A DNA stretch of 64,000 nt from Shinella sp. CPCC 101442. GTDB lineage: Bacteria > Pseudomonadota > Alphaproteobacteria > Rhizobiales > Rhizobiaceae. Under the pieces are notes generated by a model. That model was not told the origin of the DNA. It searched no databases and saw only the letters and a list, made by a program, of their open reading frames with translations. Of this stretch, positions 38,079 to 46,623 are shown in pieces; the stretch's first letter is position 1; the number at the start of each line of letters is the position of its first letter. Position numbers and translations under genes: made by a program. The DNA is taken from assembly GCF_024704725.1 (NCBI RefSeq), contig NZ_JALIQS010000006.1, forward strand, positions 124,001-188,000. Direction: 5' to 3'.

Positions 38079-38417
38079 ATGACGTATGTCGTGACCGACA
38101 ACTGCATCCGCTGCAAGTATATGGACTGCGTGGAAGTGTGCCCCGTCGACTGTTTTTACGAGGGTGAGAACTTTCTCGTCATCCATCCCGACGAATGCAT
38201 CGACTGCGGCGTCTGCGAACCGGAATGTCCCGCCGAGGCGATCAAGCCGGATACCGAGCCGGGCCTCGACAAGTGGCTGAAGGTCAACGCGGACTTCGCC
38301 TCTATCTGGCCCAATATCACGGTCAAGCGGGATGCGATGCCCGAGGCCAAGGAAATGGACGGCGTGGAAGGCAAATACGAACAGTTCTTCTCGCCGAACC
38401 CCGGCCAGGGCGACTGA
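38079..38417 (+). CDS. fdxA: 7Fe-8S ferredoxin FdxA
   Basis: A 112-residue low-potential ferredoxin. The N-terminal half carries [18 protein letters not shown] and [12 protein letters not shown], which supply ligands for one 3Fe-4S and one 4Fe-4S cluster in the Azotobacter-type FdI arrangement. The C-terminal extension (about 60-112) is typical of FdxA. ATG 38079 follows GGAG by 7 nt; an upstream in-frame start lacks homology. The redox partner is unknown. It sits between the S4-domain gene and carD. Confidence 0.94.
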   Translation: MTYVVTDNCIRCKYMDCVEVCPVDCFYEGENFLVIHPDECIDCGVCEPECPAEAIKPDTEPGLDKWLKVNADFASIWPNITVKRDAMPEAKEMDGVEGKYEQFFSPNPGQGD

Positions 38418-38444
38418 GCTCCGCCACCGGCGGCAAGCGATCTG

Positions 38445-38484
38445 GGGAAAAAAGCCTGTCCACGCCAAAAGGCGATGGGACAGG
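38445..38484. terminator. Stem-loop after fdxA
   Basis: AAGCCTGTCC and GGGACAGGCTT pair around an inner CGCC/GGCG stem. There is no T run on the plus strand but an AAAAAA tract precedes it, so it would terminate better on the minus strand. On the plus strand it may protect the fdxA 3' end. Confidence 0.5.
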
Positions 38485-38510
38485 CTTGATGACCCATGCG
38501 AAGCAAATTA

Positions 38511-38539
38511 TTGATTTCGGCACTTTTTTGTGGTAGGGT
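38511..38539 (+). promoter_or_regulatory. Predicted sigma-70 promoter for carD
   Basis: TTGATT (38511-38516), a 17-nt spacer, TAGGGT (38534-38539). Transcription would start near 38546, giving a leader of about 240 nt before carD. Confidence 0.45.
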
Positions 38540-38727
38540 CTGAATACTGATCCACATCGCGGCATTTCGCATGCCCGAGCACCACCACGAAAGCAATCGA
38601 TCCCTCAACGTCGCTCACCTCCCATAGGCAACCTCGGTTGCTCACATGTGATCGCGTCGCTAGGGACCTTTTTGCGTCGGCGGACGGACCAGAGTGGTGA
38701 CACCGCAATGGTGCCCCCGTCTTTCCC

Positions 38728-38758
38728 GGGTCCTCGGACCCACCCGGCCACGGCCGGG
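38728..38758 (+). promoter_or_regulatory. Tandem perfect hairpins in the carD leader
   Basis: GGGTCC-TC-GGACCC (38728-38741) and CCCGGCC-AC-GGCCGGG (38743-38758) are two adjacent, perfectly paired, very GC-rich hairpins ending 8 nt before an AGGGAG ribosome binding site. They lie in the 367-nt gap between fdxA and carD; the rest of the gap holds a stem-loop (38445), a promoter and a possible 18-codon ORF at 38571-38627. Their position suggests a role in translation or mRNA stability of carD. Confidence 0.5.
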
Positions 38759-38784
38759 AGCGTAACAGGGAGTATTTGAACAGA

Positions 38785-39354
38785 ATGACGACCCAGCAGA
38801 AGAAATCTTCCACGCGCCACGGCTTCAAAACCGGTGAATCGATCGTCTATCCCGCTCACGGCGTCGGTCAGATCGTCGCCATCGACGAGCAGGAAGTCGC
38901 CGGCATGAAGCTTGAGCTTTTTGTCATCGATTTCGAAAAGGACAAGATGCGTCTCAAGGTGCCGGTTGCCAAGGCCGTTTCCATCGGCATGCGCAAACTG
39001 TCGGAGACTGATTTCGTCGAGCGCGCGCTGAAGGTTGTCCAGGGCAAGGCCCGCGTGAAGCGCACCATGTGGTCGCGCCGCGCGCAGGAATACGATGCCA
39101 AGATCAATTCCGGCGACCTGATCTCGATCGCCGAAGTGGTCCGCGACCTCTATCGCGCCGAGAACCAGCCGGAACAGTCCTATTCCGAGCGCCAGCTTTA
39201 CGAAGCCGCCCTTGACCGCATGGCCCGCGAAATCGCCGCCGTGAACAAGATGTCGGAAACCGAAGCGGTTCGCCTCGTCGAAACGAACCTCGCCAAGGGT
39301 CCGAAGCGCGGCAAGGCCATCGAAGAAGACGATAGCCAGGACGAAGCGGCCTGA
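38785..39354 (+). CDS. carD: CarD-family RNA polymerase-binding regulator
   Basis: CarD (CdnL type) binds the RNA polymerase beta subunit and stabilises open complexes at housekeeping promoters. The 189-residue chain has the Tudor-like beta-interaction domain (about 12-70: GESIVYPAHGVGQIVAI, LELFVIDFEKDKMRLKVPV) and a helical DNA-binding domain (WSRRAQEYDAKINSGD, VRDLYRAENQPEQSYSERQLYEAALDRM). The C-terminal end is acidic. ATG 38785 is used; TTG 38776 is in frame but too near AGGGAG. It is followed by a strong terminator and then the rpoH2 promoter. Confidence 0.95.
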   Translation: MTTQQKKSSTRHGFKTGESIVYPAHGVGQIVAIDEQEVAGMKLELFVIDFEKDKMRLKVPVAKAVSIGMRKLSETDFVERALKVVQGKARVKRTMWSRRAQEYDAKINSGDLISIAEVVRDLYRAENQPEQSYSERQLYEAALDRMAREIAAVNKMSETEAVRLVETNLAKGPKRGKAIEEDDSQDEAA

Positions 39355-39378
39355 TTTAGGGCGCAGTTCAAACTTTTA

Positions 39379-39410
39379 AAGCCCGGCTGGCGACAGCCGG
39401 GTTTTTTATT
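39379..39410 (+). terminator. Rho-independent terminator of carD
   Basis: CCCGGCTG and CAGCCGGG form an 8-bp stem (39382-39401) with a GCGA loop, followed by TTTTTTATT. The T run ends directly before the GGAAC element of the next promoter. Confidence 0.9.
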
Positions 39411-39435
39411 GGAACTTTTTTGCTTCGCGATCGTT
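39411..39435 (+). promoter_or_regulatory. EcfG/RpoE2-type promoter of rpoH2
   Basis: GGAAC (39411-39415), a 16-nt spacer and CGTT (39432-39435) match the EcfG consensus exactly. In Sinorhizobium meliloti rpoH2 is a known RpoE2 target, so the site fits its gene. The leader before the rpoH2 ATG is about 170 nt. Confidence 0.75.
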
Positions 39436-39612
39436 ACGGCGGTGAGGATGACTGTTTGAGGAGTGGGCCGGCTGGGTGGCATCGCCACTATATTTTCCCG
39501 AAAGCGACTTTCGGGCGATCGGCCGGTCATTCTGAAACGTTACCTCTCAAGGGCGACGGGGTTGGCCATGCGCCTCCCTGAGCCGGTTCGGCTTACGTGG
39601 AGAGAAACCGCC

Positions 39613-40473
39613 ATGGCTACGACGACCGCAGACCGCCGCATGATCAAGATCGCCATGTCCGCCCCCTATCTCGAACGGGATGAGGAACAGGCGCTGGCGC
39701 AGGCCTGGAGAGACAATAAGGATCAGGAAGCCCGCAATCGCATCGCCATGGCCCATATGCGTCTGGTCGTCTCGATGGCAGGCAAATTCCGCACCTTCGG
39801 CCTTCCGCTCGGCGACCTCGTGCAGGAAGGCTATATCGGCCTCCTGGAAGCCGCCGCCCGTTTCGAGCCGGAGCGGCAGGTGCGTTTCTCGACCTATGCC
39901 AGCTGGTGGATCCGGGCCTCGATCCAGGATTACGTGCTGCGCAACTGGTCCATCGTCCGCGGCGGCACCAGCTCGGCCCAGAAGGCGCTCTTCTTCAACC
40001 TCCGGCGCCTGCGCGCCCGCCTTGCCCGAGGGGACAGCTACCTGACCAGCGAGGCGATGCACCAGGAGATCGCGGCGGCGATCGGCGTCAGCACCGCCGA
40101 CGTCCGCACCATGGATGCCCGTCTCTCTTCCTCGGACGTCTCCCTCCAGGCCCCGATCTCGGCCGGCGAAGGGGAAGGCACGAGCCGCATGGAGTTTCTG
40201 ACCAGCGACGCTCCGCTTCCCGACGAACAGGCTGCCGACAGCATCGATGGCGAACGCCGCCATCACTGGCTGCATGCGGCCCTCGGTCAGCTCAACGAGC
40301 GCGAAATGAAGATCATTCGCGCGCGCCGGCTTGCCGAAAATGGCGCGACGCTGGAGGAGCTCGGGACGGTGCTGGGCATCTCGAAAGAGCGGGTACGCCA
40401 GATCGAGAATCGGGCGCTGGAAAAGCTCAAGGCCGTGCTGGTCAGCAAGACGACGGATTTTGCCTACGCCTGA
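39613..40473 (+). CDS. rpoH2: RNA polymerase sigma-32-like factor RpoH2
   Basis: A 286-residue alternative sigma factor. Region 2 is complete (LGDLVQEGYIGLLEAAARFE; FSTYASWWIRASIQDYVLRNW). The RpoH box appears as QKALFFNLRRLR, the diagnostic element of heat-shock sigma factors. Region 4 ends with LGISKERVRQIENRALEKLK. The RpoH2 rather than RpoH1 call rests on the EcfG-type promoter and divergent region 2/3 wording; it is an inference. ATG 39613 has GGAGAG upstream; the frame extension to 39463 would overlap the leader. It is a single-gene unit. Confidence 0.85.
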   Translation: MATTTADRRMIKIAMSAPYLERDEEQALAQAWRDNKDQEARNRIAMAHMRLVVSMAGKFRTFGLPLGDLVQEGYIGLLEAAARFEPERQVRFSTYASWWIRASIQDYVLRNWSIVRGGTSSAQKALFFNLRRLRARLARGDSYLTSEAMHQEIAAAIGVSTADVRTMDARLSSSDVSLQAPISAGEGEGTSRMEFLTSDAPLPDEQAADSIDGERRHHWLHAALGQLNEREMKIIRARRLAENGATLEELGTVLGISKERVRQIENRALEKLKAVLVSKTTDFAYA

Positions 40474-40499
40474 AGCGGGACGCCGGCATCATGGGAATT

Positions 40500-40523
40500 G
40501 ATCCTCGGGCAAGCCCGGGGATC
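40500..40523. repeat. Palindromic intergenic element between rpoH2 and the M48 gene
   Basis: GATCCTCGGGC and GCCCGGGGATC form an 11-bp stem with a 2-nt loop. The motif is like the GATCCTCGGG-type palindrome found in many rhizobial intergenic regions. There is no T run, so it is a weak terminator at best. A second small hairpin (CCCC/GGGG) lies at 40540-40552. Confidence 0.55.
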
Positions 40524-40560
40524 CGTCGAAACAGCGCTTCCCCTCAAAGGGGCGCCAGCT

Positions 40561-42039
40561 TCACTCACTGATAATCTTGAACTTTTCGCCGGGCCGCACG
40601 GTGCTCGTTGCCGTCATCGCATTGATGAGGCGGAAGAGGTCCAGCTTGCGGTCGGTGCCCATCATGCGGCCGGCAAGCGAGGCGACCGTATCGCCGGCGC
40701 GCGCGGTCACGACGCGCACGCGCAGCGGCTTCAGCGAGGCGACTTCGGCCGGCGTCAGCTTGCGGAACGAGTTCTTGAGGATCGTCGCGGTCGGTTCCAG
40801 CGCCTTCGAGCCGGCCGGCACGGCCGTCAGGAAACGATAGATCTGCTTGTCGATGCGCACGACCGTGACGTCGAACTCCCAGCGGTCGGCCGCGGCTCTC
40901 GCGGTCGCGGCCTCGAGGCCGTTCAGCGAGATGGGGCGGATCGTCTCCGGTTTCAGGCCCGTTACCCAGCCGCTCGAGATATAGTTGACCAGATCCTGCC
41001 CACGGCTGTCGGCAACGCCGTCGAAACGGATGGCGACATCGCCCGGACCCGTTGCCAGCACCGCATCGGCCTTGTTGTCGATCTGGAAGCCGGGCGGCAC
41101 GTCGAAGCGGATGCCCAGCTTGCCGTGCATGAAGGTCTGGCCGCGCACATAGCCTTCTTCCGGCGCATCGCCGTAGAGCAGGCCGTCGATGCCGGCGAGA
41201 TAATAGTCGCGGCCGCGGTCGCCGATCGTGCCCTCAGCCCCGAAGGCGCGGGCGTGCAGGCGTGCCAGCTCCACGCGCTGCGGCGCGTTGGGATGGCTCG
41301 AAAGGAAGTCGAGGCTCTGGTCGTTGTCGGGATCGACGGCCGTGAAGCGGGCATAGGCCGCCATCGAATCGAGGAACCGTGCGGCGGCATAGGGGTCGTA
41401 GCCGGCTTCGCCCAGCATGCGCACACCGATCACGTCGGCCTGGAGTTCCTGGTTGCGCGAGAAGGCGGCCAGCCGCAGCTTTCCGCGCGCCAGCGCCTGC
41501 TTGCCGGCGATGTTGCTGGAGAGCACTTCCGCCACCACGCGGCTCGCGATGACCTCGGCCTCTTCCTTCTTCTGCCTTTCGATGCCGTGATTGGCCGTCA
41601 CATGCGCCATTTCGTGCGACAGCACGGCGGCGACTTCCGAGGCGTCGTTGGCAAGCGCCAGCAGGCCGCGCGTCACGTAGAGATAACCGCCCGGCAGCGC
41701 GAAGGCGTTGATGGCCGGCGAGTTCAGGATGGTGATGCGGTAGGACTGGTTCGGGTTTTCCGAGACGAGCGTCAGCGCGCCGGTGATGCGCGCGACAAGC
41801 TTCTCCGTCTTGGCATCCTTGTACTCGCCGCCATAACTCGCAACGATGCGGGGATGCTCGCGCGCACCCATCTGGGCGCGCGGATCGTTTTTCTGCACCT
41901 CGTCGACGATCTGCGGATTGGAAGAGGGCGAGATCGTCGGCTCATAGGTCTGCTCGATGATCGACTGGCAGCCGGCCAGCAGCGTGCCGGCCAGCATCAG
42001 CGCCGCGATGGGTCTCAAAACCCCGCGCCCGGATACCAT
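40561..42039 (-). CDS. M48-family metalloprotease, lipoprotein, with LysM-like C-terminus
   Basis: A 492-residue periplasmic zinc protease of the BepA/LoiP type. The lipobox LLAGC follows a short signal sequence, so the mature protein is a lipoprotein. The zinc motif is HEMAHVTANHG, with the third ligand Glu expected in LQADVIGVRMLGEAGYDP. A C-terminal segment (VTARAGDTVASLAGRMMG ... VRPGEKFKIISE) looks like a LysM-type peptidoglycan-binding unit. The start at 42039 is chosen for AGGAAG 5 nt upstream; 42066 is the alternative. Family members mature or degrade outer-membrane proteins. Confidence 0.88.
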   Translation of the reverse strand: MVSGRGVLRPIAALMLAGTLLAGCQSIIEQTYEPTISPSSNPQIVDEVQKNDPRAQMGAREHPRIVASYGGEYKDAKTEKLVARITGALTLVSENPNQSYRITILNSPAINAFALPGGYLYVTRGLLALANDASEVAAVLSHEMAHVTANHGIERQKKEEAEVIASRVVAEVLSSNIAGKQALARGKLRLAAFSRNQELQADVIGVRMLGEAGYDPYAAARFLDSMAAYARFTAVDPDNDQSLDFLSSHPNAPQRVELARLHARAFGAEGTIGDRGRDYYLAGIDGLLYGDAPEEGYVRGQTFMHGKLGIRFDVPPGFQIDNKADAVLATGPGDVAIRFDGVADSRGQDLVNYISSGWVTGLKPETIRPISLNGLEAATARAAADRWEFDVTVVRIDKQIYRFLTAVPAGSKALEPTATILKNSFRKLTPAEVASLKPLRVRVVTARAGDTVASLAGRMMGTDRKLDLFRLINAMTATSTVRPGEKFKIISE

Positions 42040-42280
42040 TGCAGCTTCCTGCGTTGCCTTCGCCATATCTCTTGCCCACGCCCCTTGATGGGTTCACGCC
42101 TGTTATGCAGCCCTAAGGTGCAGCGCAGGTGCAAAAATTCGCGTCCTCATAGGGATGAGATAGACGCACCACAGCCGGCCGGCAACTCCCTGTCCGACAA
42201 ACGGTTCCCTTGTGGCTCCGGTGACACAGGTGGGCGTCCAAATTGTGGCGCGTCAAACGCTCAAAACGCAACTCTTCCGG

Positions 42281-43000
42281 CTAAAGGGCGGAATGGCCGA
42301 GGAATTTTGCAATCGTCGACGGCTCGCGGCGGGAGAGGAAATCGCGCGCCGGCTCGTCCAGCAGGATCACACCGGCCTCCAGGAAGATCACGCTGTCGGC
42401 AAGCCGGCGGATATCGTCGGGCTGATGCGTGATGAAGAGCATCGTACTTTTCGTCTCGGCGCGAAGTTCTGAAAGCAGGCGCGCCATATCCGCCCGCATG
42501 GCGGGATCGAGGGCGGCGAAGGGTTCGTCGAGCAGAAGGATCGGCCGGCGGCGGACCAGCGCGCGGGCGAGCGCCACGCGTTGCCGCTCGCCGCCGGAGA
42601 GCGAACCGGGCAGGCGTCGCTCATAACCGCCGAGGCCGACCCGGGAGAGGGCTGCAAACACGCTCTGGCGCGCGGCCGTGTCAAGCTTCAGCCCCGGATG
42701 GATGCCGAGTGCCACATTGTCGGCGATGGTAAGATGGGCAAAGAGGTTGTTGTCCTGGAAGATGATCGAGACCGGGCGCTCCGCCGGATCGCGCCCTGCC
42801 ATGTCTTCGCCGATCAGCGCCACGCTTCCGGAGGCCGGCTTCTGGAACCCGGCGATGACGTTGAACAGCGTCGATTTGCCCGCGCCTGACGGACCGGCGA
42901 CGGCGACAGCCGAACCCGTGGGAATGGTGCAGTCGAAGGCAAGCCGCTTCTCCTCGAAGCGCACGGTGACGTCTTTCAGGCGAATGGCGGCGTCATTCAT
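42281..43000 (-). CDS. thiQ: Thiamine ABC transporter ATP-binding protein
   Basis: The 239-residue ATPase of the thiamine/TPP importer. Walker A is GPSGAGKST near residue 36, the Q-loop FQDNNLFAHLTIADNV, the signature LSGGERQRVALARAL and Walker B ILLLDEPFAAL. It overlaps the end of thiP by 8 nt. With thiB and thiP it is under the TPP riboswitch at 45688. The symbol depends on this operon context; the ATPase alone could not be subtyped. Confidence 0.93.
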   Translation of the reverse strand: MNDAAIRLKDVTVRFEEKRLAFDCTIPTGSAVAVAGPSGAGKSTLFNVIAGFQKPASGSVALIGEDMAGRDPAERPVSIIFQDNNLFAHLTIADNVALGIHPGLKLDTAARQSVFAALSRVGLGGYERRLPGSLSGGERQRVALARALVRRRPILLLDEPFAALDPAMRADMARLLSELRAETKSTMLFITHQPDDIRRLADSVIFLEAGVILLDEPARDFLSRREPSTIAKFLGHSAL

Positions 43001-44612
43001 CGGGGCCGGACCTTTCGGTTGGGCGCTCGGTCGCCGTGGAGGGCAATGTGAGCAGGAGACATATCACACCGAGGATCAGCGCGATGCCGGCGGCATCCGC
43101 GGTACGGTAGCTTGCCATGCGGGAGAAGAGCAGCCAGGGCAGCGTGGCAAAGCCTTCCGCGCCGAAGATCGCAACGGCGCTGAGATCGCCGAGCGACAGC
43201 GCCATGGCGAAGGCGAAGGCGGTCAGGAAGGGTTTTTTCAGCGCCGGCCAATCGACCCATCGCAGACGATGCATACCGGTGACGCCGAGGCTGAGCGCTA
43301 GGCGTGCCGTGCGCGAAAGGTGGGTGCTGTAGGCCGGCTCCAGCACGCGCACGACGAAGGGCAGCGCCATCAGCGCATTGATGATGGTGATGATGGCCGG
43401 TGCAAAACGCCCGGTCTCGCCGAAGGTGCGCAGCATCAGGAACCAGCCGGTCGCCACCACGACAGGCGGTACCAGCAGGATCAGCGATCCCGTCGCGGGC
43501 AGGGCGCGCGCCATCAGCCGCGTGGCCATCCCGGCATCACCGGCTTTAGCCAATCGCGGCACCAGCACGATCGGCAGCGCGATGGCGACGCTGAGGCAGG
43601 CAGAGGCAAAGGAGATGGCAAGGCTGGTCATCAGCGCCCGATGGAGCAGCGGATCGAGCGCAAGCCGTCCGAAGTCGGCGGCAAGGCCGGAGGTGAGCGT
43701 GGCGGCGAGGGGGGCTGCGATATAGAGCGTAAAGACGGAAAGGATAAGGCCATCGGACAGGCGGCGACCCCGGCCATCGAAGCGACGGATGTCGCGGCCT
43801 GCCGTCATGCCCTCTTCGGGCGGGCGGCCGAAGAGCGAGAGCAGCCAGATCAGCACGGCGGTCACGGCGATCTGCAGGCCGGAAAGCAGGACGGCGCGTT
43901 CGGGATCGAAATCGAAACGCAGGGCCTGGTAGATCGCGACCTCGATGGTGGTTGCCGCAGGTCCGCCGCCGAGCGTCAGCACGACGGTGAAACTCGCCGC
44001 GCAGAGCATGAAGACGAGGCCTGCGATGCCAGGCAGGACGCGCCGGATGACCGGCCATTCGATGAGCCGGAAGGTGGCGCCGCTGCCCATGCCGAGATTG
44101 GCCGAGGTCAGCCAGTATTCGGGCGGGATGCGGTCGAGTGCTGCCAGCAGGAAACGCGCGGCGAGCGGCAGGTTGAAGAAGACATGGGCGATCAGGATGC
44201 CGGCAAGGCCGTAGACGCTGACCGGGCTTTCCAGCCCGCCGAGCCGCAGGAGATCGTTGACGAGGCCCTGCCGTCCCCAGATCTCGATAATGCCGAGCGC
44301 GGCCACCAGCGCAGGCAGGCCGAGCGGCACGACGGAGAGCCTGAGGATCCAGACACGGCCGGGAAAGGTCCGTTGACGGGCGAGTGCCCGGGCGACGGGA
44401 ATGGCGAGCATGATCGACAGAAGCGTCGAGAGCGTCGCCTGCATCAGCGTGAACTGTGCAACCCGCCATGTATAGGCGTCGAAGAGCGGCGCACCGCTGC
44501 CGCCCGCATGAGCGAGCAGCACCGCCGTCGCAGCCCCTGCGAAGACGAGCACGAAGCCGAGGGCAAGGCCCCCGGCAACACGCAGCATCCGTCGCTCGGT
44601 GCGGGCGAACAT
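42993..44612 (-). CDS. thiP: Thiamine ABC transporter permease
   Basis: The 539-residue permease has about 12 hydrophobic helices in two homologous halves, each with an EAA-type loop (WPVIRRVLPGIAGL and WPALKKPFLTAFAFA). A duplicated single-chain permease is the ThiP/FbpB layout. It starts 15 nt after thiB and overlaps thiQ. The TPP riboswitch upstream of thiB makes thiamine or thiamine phosphates the likely substrate. Confidence 0.93.
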   Translation of the reverse strand: MFARTERRMLRVAGGLALGFVLVFAGAATAVLLAHAGGSGAPLFDAYTWRVAQFTLMQATLSTLLSIMLAIPVARALARQRTFPGRVWILRLSVVPLGLPALVAALGIIEIWGRQGLVNDLLRLGGLESPVSVYGLAGILIAHVFFNLPLAARFLLAALDRIPPEYWLTSANLGMGSGATFRLIEWPVIRRVLPGIAGLVFMLCAASFTVVLTLGGGPAATTIEVAIYQALRFDFDPERAVLLSGLQIAVTAVLIWLLSLFGRPPEEGMTAGRDIRRFDGRGRRLSDGLILSVFTLYIAAPLAATLTSGLAADFGRLALDPLLHRALMTSLAISFASACLSVAIALPIVLVPRLAKAGDAGMATRLMARALPATGSLILLVPPVVVATGWFLMLRTFGETGRFAPAIITIINALMALPFVVRVLEPAYSTHLSRTARLALSLGVTGMHRLRWVDWPALKKPFLTAFAFAMALSLGDLSAVAIFGAEGFATLPWLLFSRMASYRTADAAGIALILGVICLLLTLPSTATERPTERSGPDE

Positions 44613-44627
44613 GGTTTCAGGCGTTCC

Positions 44628-45635
44628 TTACTTGGTGCTCATTACGGCGAGCCACTCGTCGATCCAGGCCTTGCGGTTCGCCGCGACCTCGTCCGACGGC
44701 ATCAGGAAGGTCTTTTCCGGCTTCACCAGCGCGTCGAAGGCGGCCGGCAGCGGGTCCTTCGTCTTGGCGGCCGGCATCATCCAGTTGGTTTCCGGGATGA
44801 TCGACTGGAAATCCGGGCTCGTCATAAAGATGAGGAACTGGCGGGCGAGATCCTTGTCGTGGGAGGTGCGCGTCAGGCCCGCGACCTCGATCTGTACGTA
44901 ATGCCCCTCGGAGAAGGCGGCCGCCTTGTAGCGCTCGGACTTTTCCGCAATCACGTGATAGGCCGGCGAGGTCGTGTAGGAGAGCACCATCGGGGCCTCG
45001 CCCTTGGTGAAGAGACCATAGGCCTCCGACCAGCCGGGCGTGACGGTCAGGACGCGGTCCTTCAGCTTGCCCCAGGCCTCATCCGCCTTGTCGCCGTAGA
45101 CGGACTTCACCCAAAGCAGCAGGCCAAGGCCCGGTGTCGAGGTGCGCGGATCCTCGATGACGATCTTTTGCGACGGATCGCCCTCGACCAGCGCCTTCAG
45201 GCTCGTCGGCGGGGTCTTCACCGTCTCGGTATCGTAGACGACGGCGAAATGGCCGTAGTCATAGGGCAGGAACGTGTCGTCGGAAAAATCGCCCGGCACC
45301 GTCAGTCCCTCGGGCGAAAGGCCGTGCGCTTCGAAAAGCCCGGTCGCCTTCGCCTCGGTGATGAGGTTGGTGTCGAGGCCGAGCACCACGTCGGCCTTGG
45401 TGCCTTCGCCTTCGAGCTTCAGACGCGTCAGAAGCTCCACGCCATCGGCCACGCCCACCCATTCGACCTTGCAGCCGCAGGTCTTTTCGAAGGCTTCCTT
45501 GACCTTCGGGCCTGGCCCCCATTCGGAAACGAAACTCTCATAGGTGTAGACGGTCAGGGTCTTTTCCTGCGCAAAGGCGGGAAAGGCGAGGGAAATGGCA
45601 AGCGCCGTGATGGGAATGAGAAATGCCTTGCGCAT
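44628..45635 (-). CDS. thiB: Thiamine-binding periplasmic protein
   Basis: The 335-residue solute-binding protein has a signal peptide ([20 protein letters not shown], cleavage after FAQ or nearby). The mature N-terminus [25 protein letters not shown] is typical of ThiB/TbpA, as are [31 protein letters not shown] and [24 protein letters not shown] with aromatic residues that stack on the pyrimidine ring. AAGGAGG lies 6 nt before the ATG. It is first in the thiBPQ operon. Confidence 0.94.
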   Translation of the reverse strand: MRKAFLIPITALAISLAFPAFAQEKTLTVYTYESFVSEWGPGPKVKEAFEKTCGCKVEWVGVADGVELLTRLKLEGEGTKADVVLGLDTNLITEAKATGLFEAHGLSPEGLTVPGDFSDDTFLPYDYGHFAVVYDTETVKTPPTSLKALVEGDPSQKIVIEDPRTSTPGLGLLLWVKSVYGDKADEAWGKLKDRVLTVTPGWSEAYGLFTKGEAPMVLSYTTSPAYHVIAEKSERYKAAAFSEGHYVQIEVAGLTRTSHDKDLARQFLIFMTSPDFQSIIPETNWMMPAAKTKDPLPAAFDALVKPEKTFLMPSDEVAANRKAWIDEWLAVMSTK

Positions 45636-45687
45636 CTGCGCCTCCTTGTTTCGTCAAAAACGGGAATAGGGCGCTGGATGTGCCGTC

Positions 45688-45782
45688 TAATCCCTCCGCC
45701 GGTACAAACCGGATCAGGTTCTTCGGGTTGGCGATGAAGCCTCTCAGCCCGCAAACCTGCAGGCACCCCGTTAGAGCGGGAA
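45688..45782 (-). ncRNA. TPP (THI-box) riboswitch controlling thiBPQ
   Basis: On the minus strand the conserved THI-box elements occur in order: GGGGTGCC, then GGCTGAGAGG, then GAACCTGATCCGG, then ACCGGCGGAGGGATTAG. These form the P2/P3 pyrimidine-sensing and P4/P5 pyrophosphate-sensing arms. It lies about 53 nt before the thiB start, so TPP binding can block the AAGGAGG ribosome binding site or cause early termination. No strong terminator hairpin was seen, so translational control is more likely. Confidence 0.95.
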
Positions 45783-45931
45783 AAGGCATAATCCCGGAAC
45801 CGTTGTGGCGCAAGGGGTGGGGATGTGCGGCGTTGGCCCTGTTCCGTCAGGAACAGCGGTCCAGGTGGGAATATGAGACCTTCAGATCACCGGATGAGAG
45901 AGGCTCATCCTTAACCGATCAGGAGAGACCC

Positions 45932-46108
45932 ATGCGCAAGATCATCGTTTCCGCCGCCGTTGCTCTCGTCGCCGCCGTCTCCTTCGCCGCCCCCTCGCAG
46001 GCCGGCTACTACAGCTATGACTACCAGCCCTATTGCTTCATCAAGAAGATCAAGTCCTACGACTACTACGGCAATGTGATCATCAAGCGCATCAAGGTCT
46101 GCCGCTAA
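45932..46108 (+). CDS. Small secreted Tyr-rich basic protein, unknown function
   Basis: A 58-codon gene: MRKIIVSAAVALVAAVSFAA is a clear signal peptide with cleavage likely after SQA. The 34-residue mature peptide is rich in Tyr and Lys/Arg (GYYSYDYQPYCFIKKIKSYD) and has exactly two Cys, the second in the final VCR, which could form one disulfide. AGGAGAG precedes the ATG by 6-7 nt. A palindrome, CTGTTCC-GTCA-GGAACAG at 45839-45856, lies upstream and might be an operator or hairpin. Such short proteins are frequent in rhizobia but I do not know a function for this one. Confidence 0.75.
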   Translation: MRKIIVSAAVALVAAVSFAAPSQAGYYSYDYQPYCFIKKIKSYDYYGNVIIKRIKVCR

Positions 46109-46182
46109 GCGACCCTGTCACTGGCCTCCCCGAAGACCCGGATGTTCCCCTGCATCCGGGTCTTTCGCTTTATCGAACCGGC

Positions 46183-46623
46183 CTACCGCCGGATTCGCGT
46201 CGACAGAATGATGGAGGACAAAGTGCGTTCCACGCCGTCGATCGCGCCGATCCTGTCGATCAGGTGGTCGAGTTCGGCGATCGATGCCGCCTCGACGATT
46301 GCGATCAGGTCGAAACTGCCGCTCACCGAATGCAGCGTGCGCACGGCGGAGATGGCGTGCAGCTCCGTCGTGATGCGCGCCAGCGTTTTTGGCGCGATGG
46401 TGATCAGGACATGGGCCTTCACCATGCCGCTTTCATAGGCGTCGGACAGTTTGACGCCGTAGCCGGCGATCACCCCGTCGCGCTCCAGCCTGTCGATCTT
46501 GGCCTGCACGGTGGTGCGGGAGAGCCCCAGTTTGCGGGCGATGGTCGCGGTCTGTTCGCGGGCGTTTTCGCTGAGGATGGCGAGAAGTTCGCGGTCCTTG
46601 GCGCCTAGCGTCGAAATGCTCAT
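46183..46623 (-). CDS. Lrp/AsnC-family regulator, probably of lysine catabolism
   Basis: The 146-residue protein has the Lrp HTH (LSENAREQTATIARKLGLSRTTVQAKIDRLERDGVIAGYG) and the RAM ligand-binding domain (VKAHVLITIAPKTLARITTELHAI, VSGSFDLIAIVEA, IDRIGAIDGVERTLSSIIL). It is divergent from the lysine dehydrogenase gene, so it likely senses lysine or a product and controls that gene. ATG 46623 or 46635 both lack a strong ribosome binding site; 46623 begins MSISTLGAKDREL, the usual family length. Confidence 0.9.
   Translation of the reverse strand: MSISTLGAKDRELLAILSENAREQTATIARKLGLSRTTVQAKIDRLERDGVIAGYGVKLSDAYESGMVKAHVLITIAPKTLARITTELHAISAVRTLHSVSGSFDLIAIVEAASIAELDHLIDRIGAIDGVERTLSSIILSTRIRR

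Noticed and set aside
40498-42432. A 644-codon plus-strand open frame antisense to the M48 protease gene.
   Set aside because: Shadow of a well-supported lipoprotein protease; no family features.
43320-45737. An 805-codon plus-strand open frame antisense to thiP and thiB.
   Set aside because: Low-complexity charged composition, no ribosome binding site or motif, and it crosses the TPP riboswitch end; thiBPQ are clear on the minus strand.
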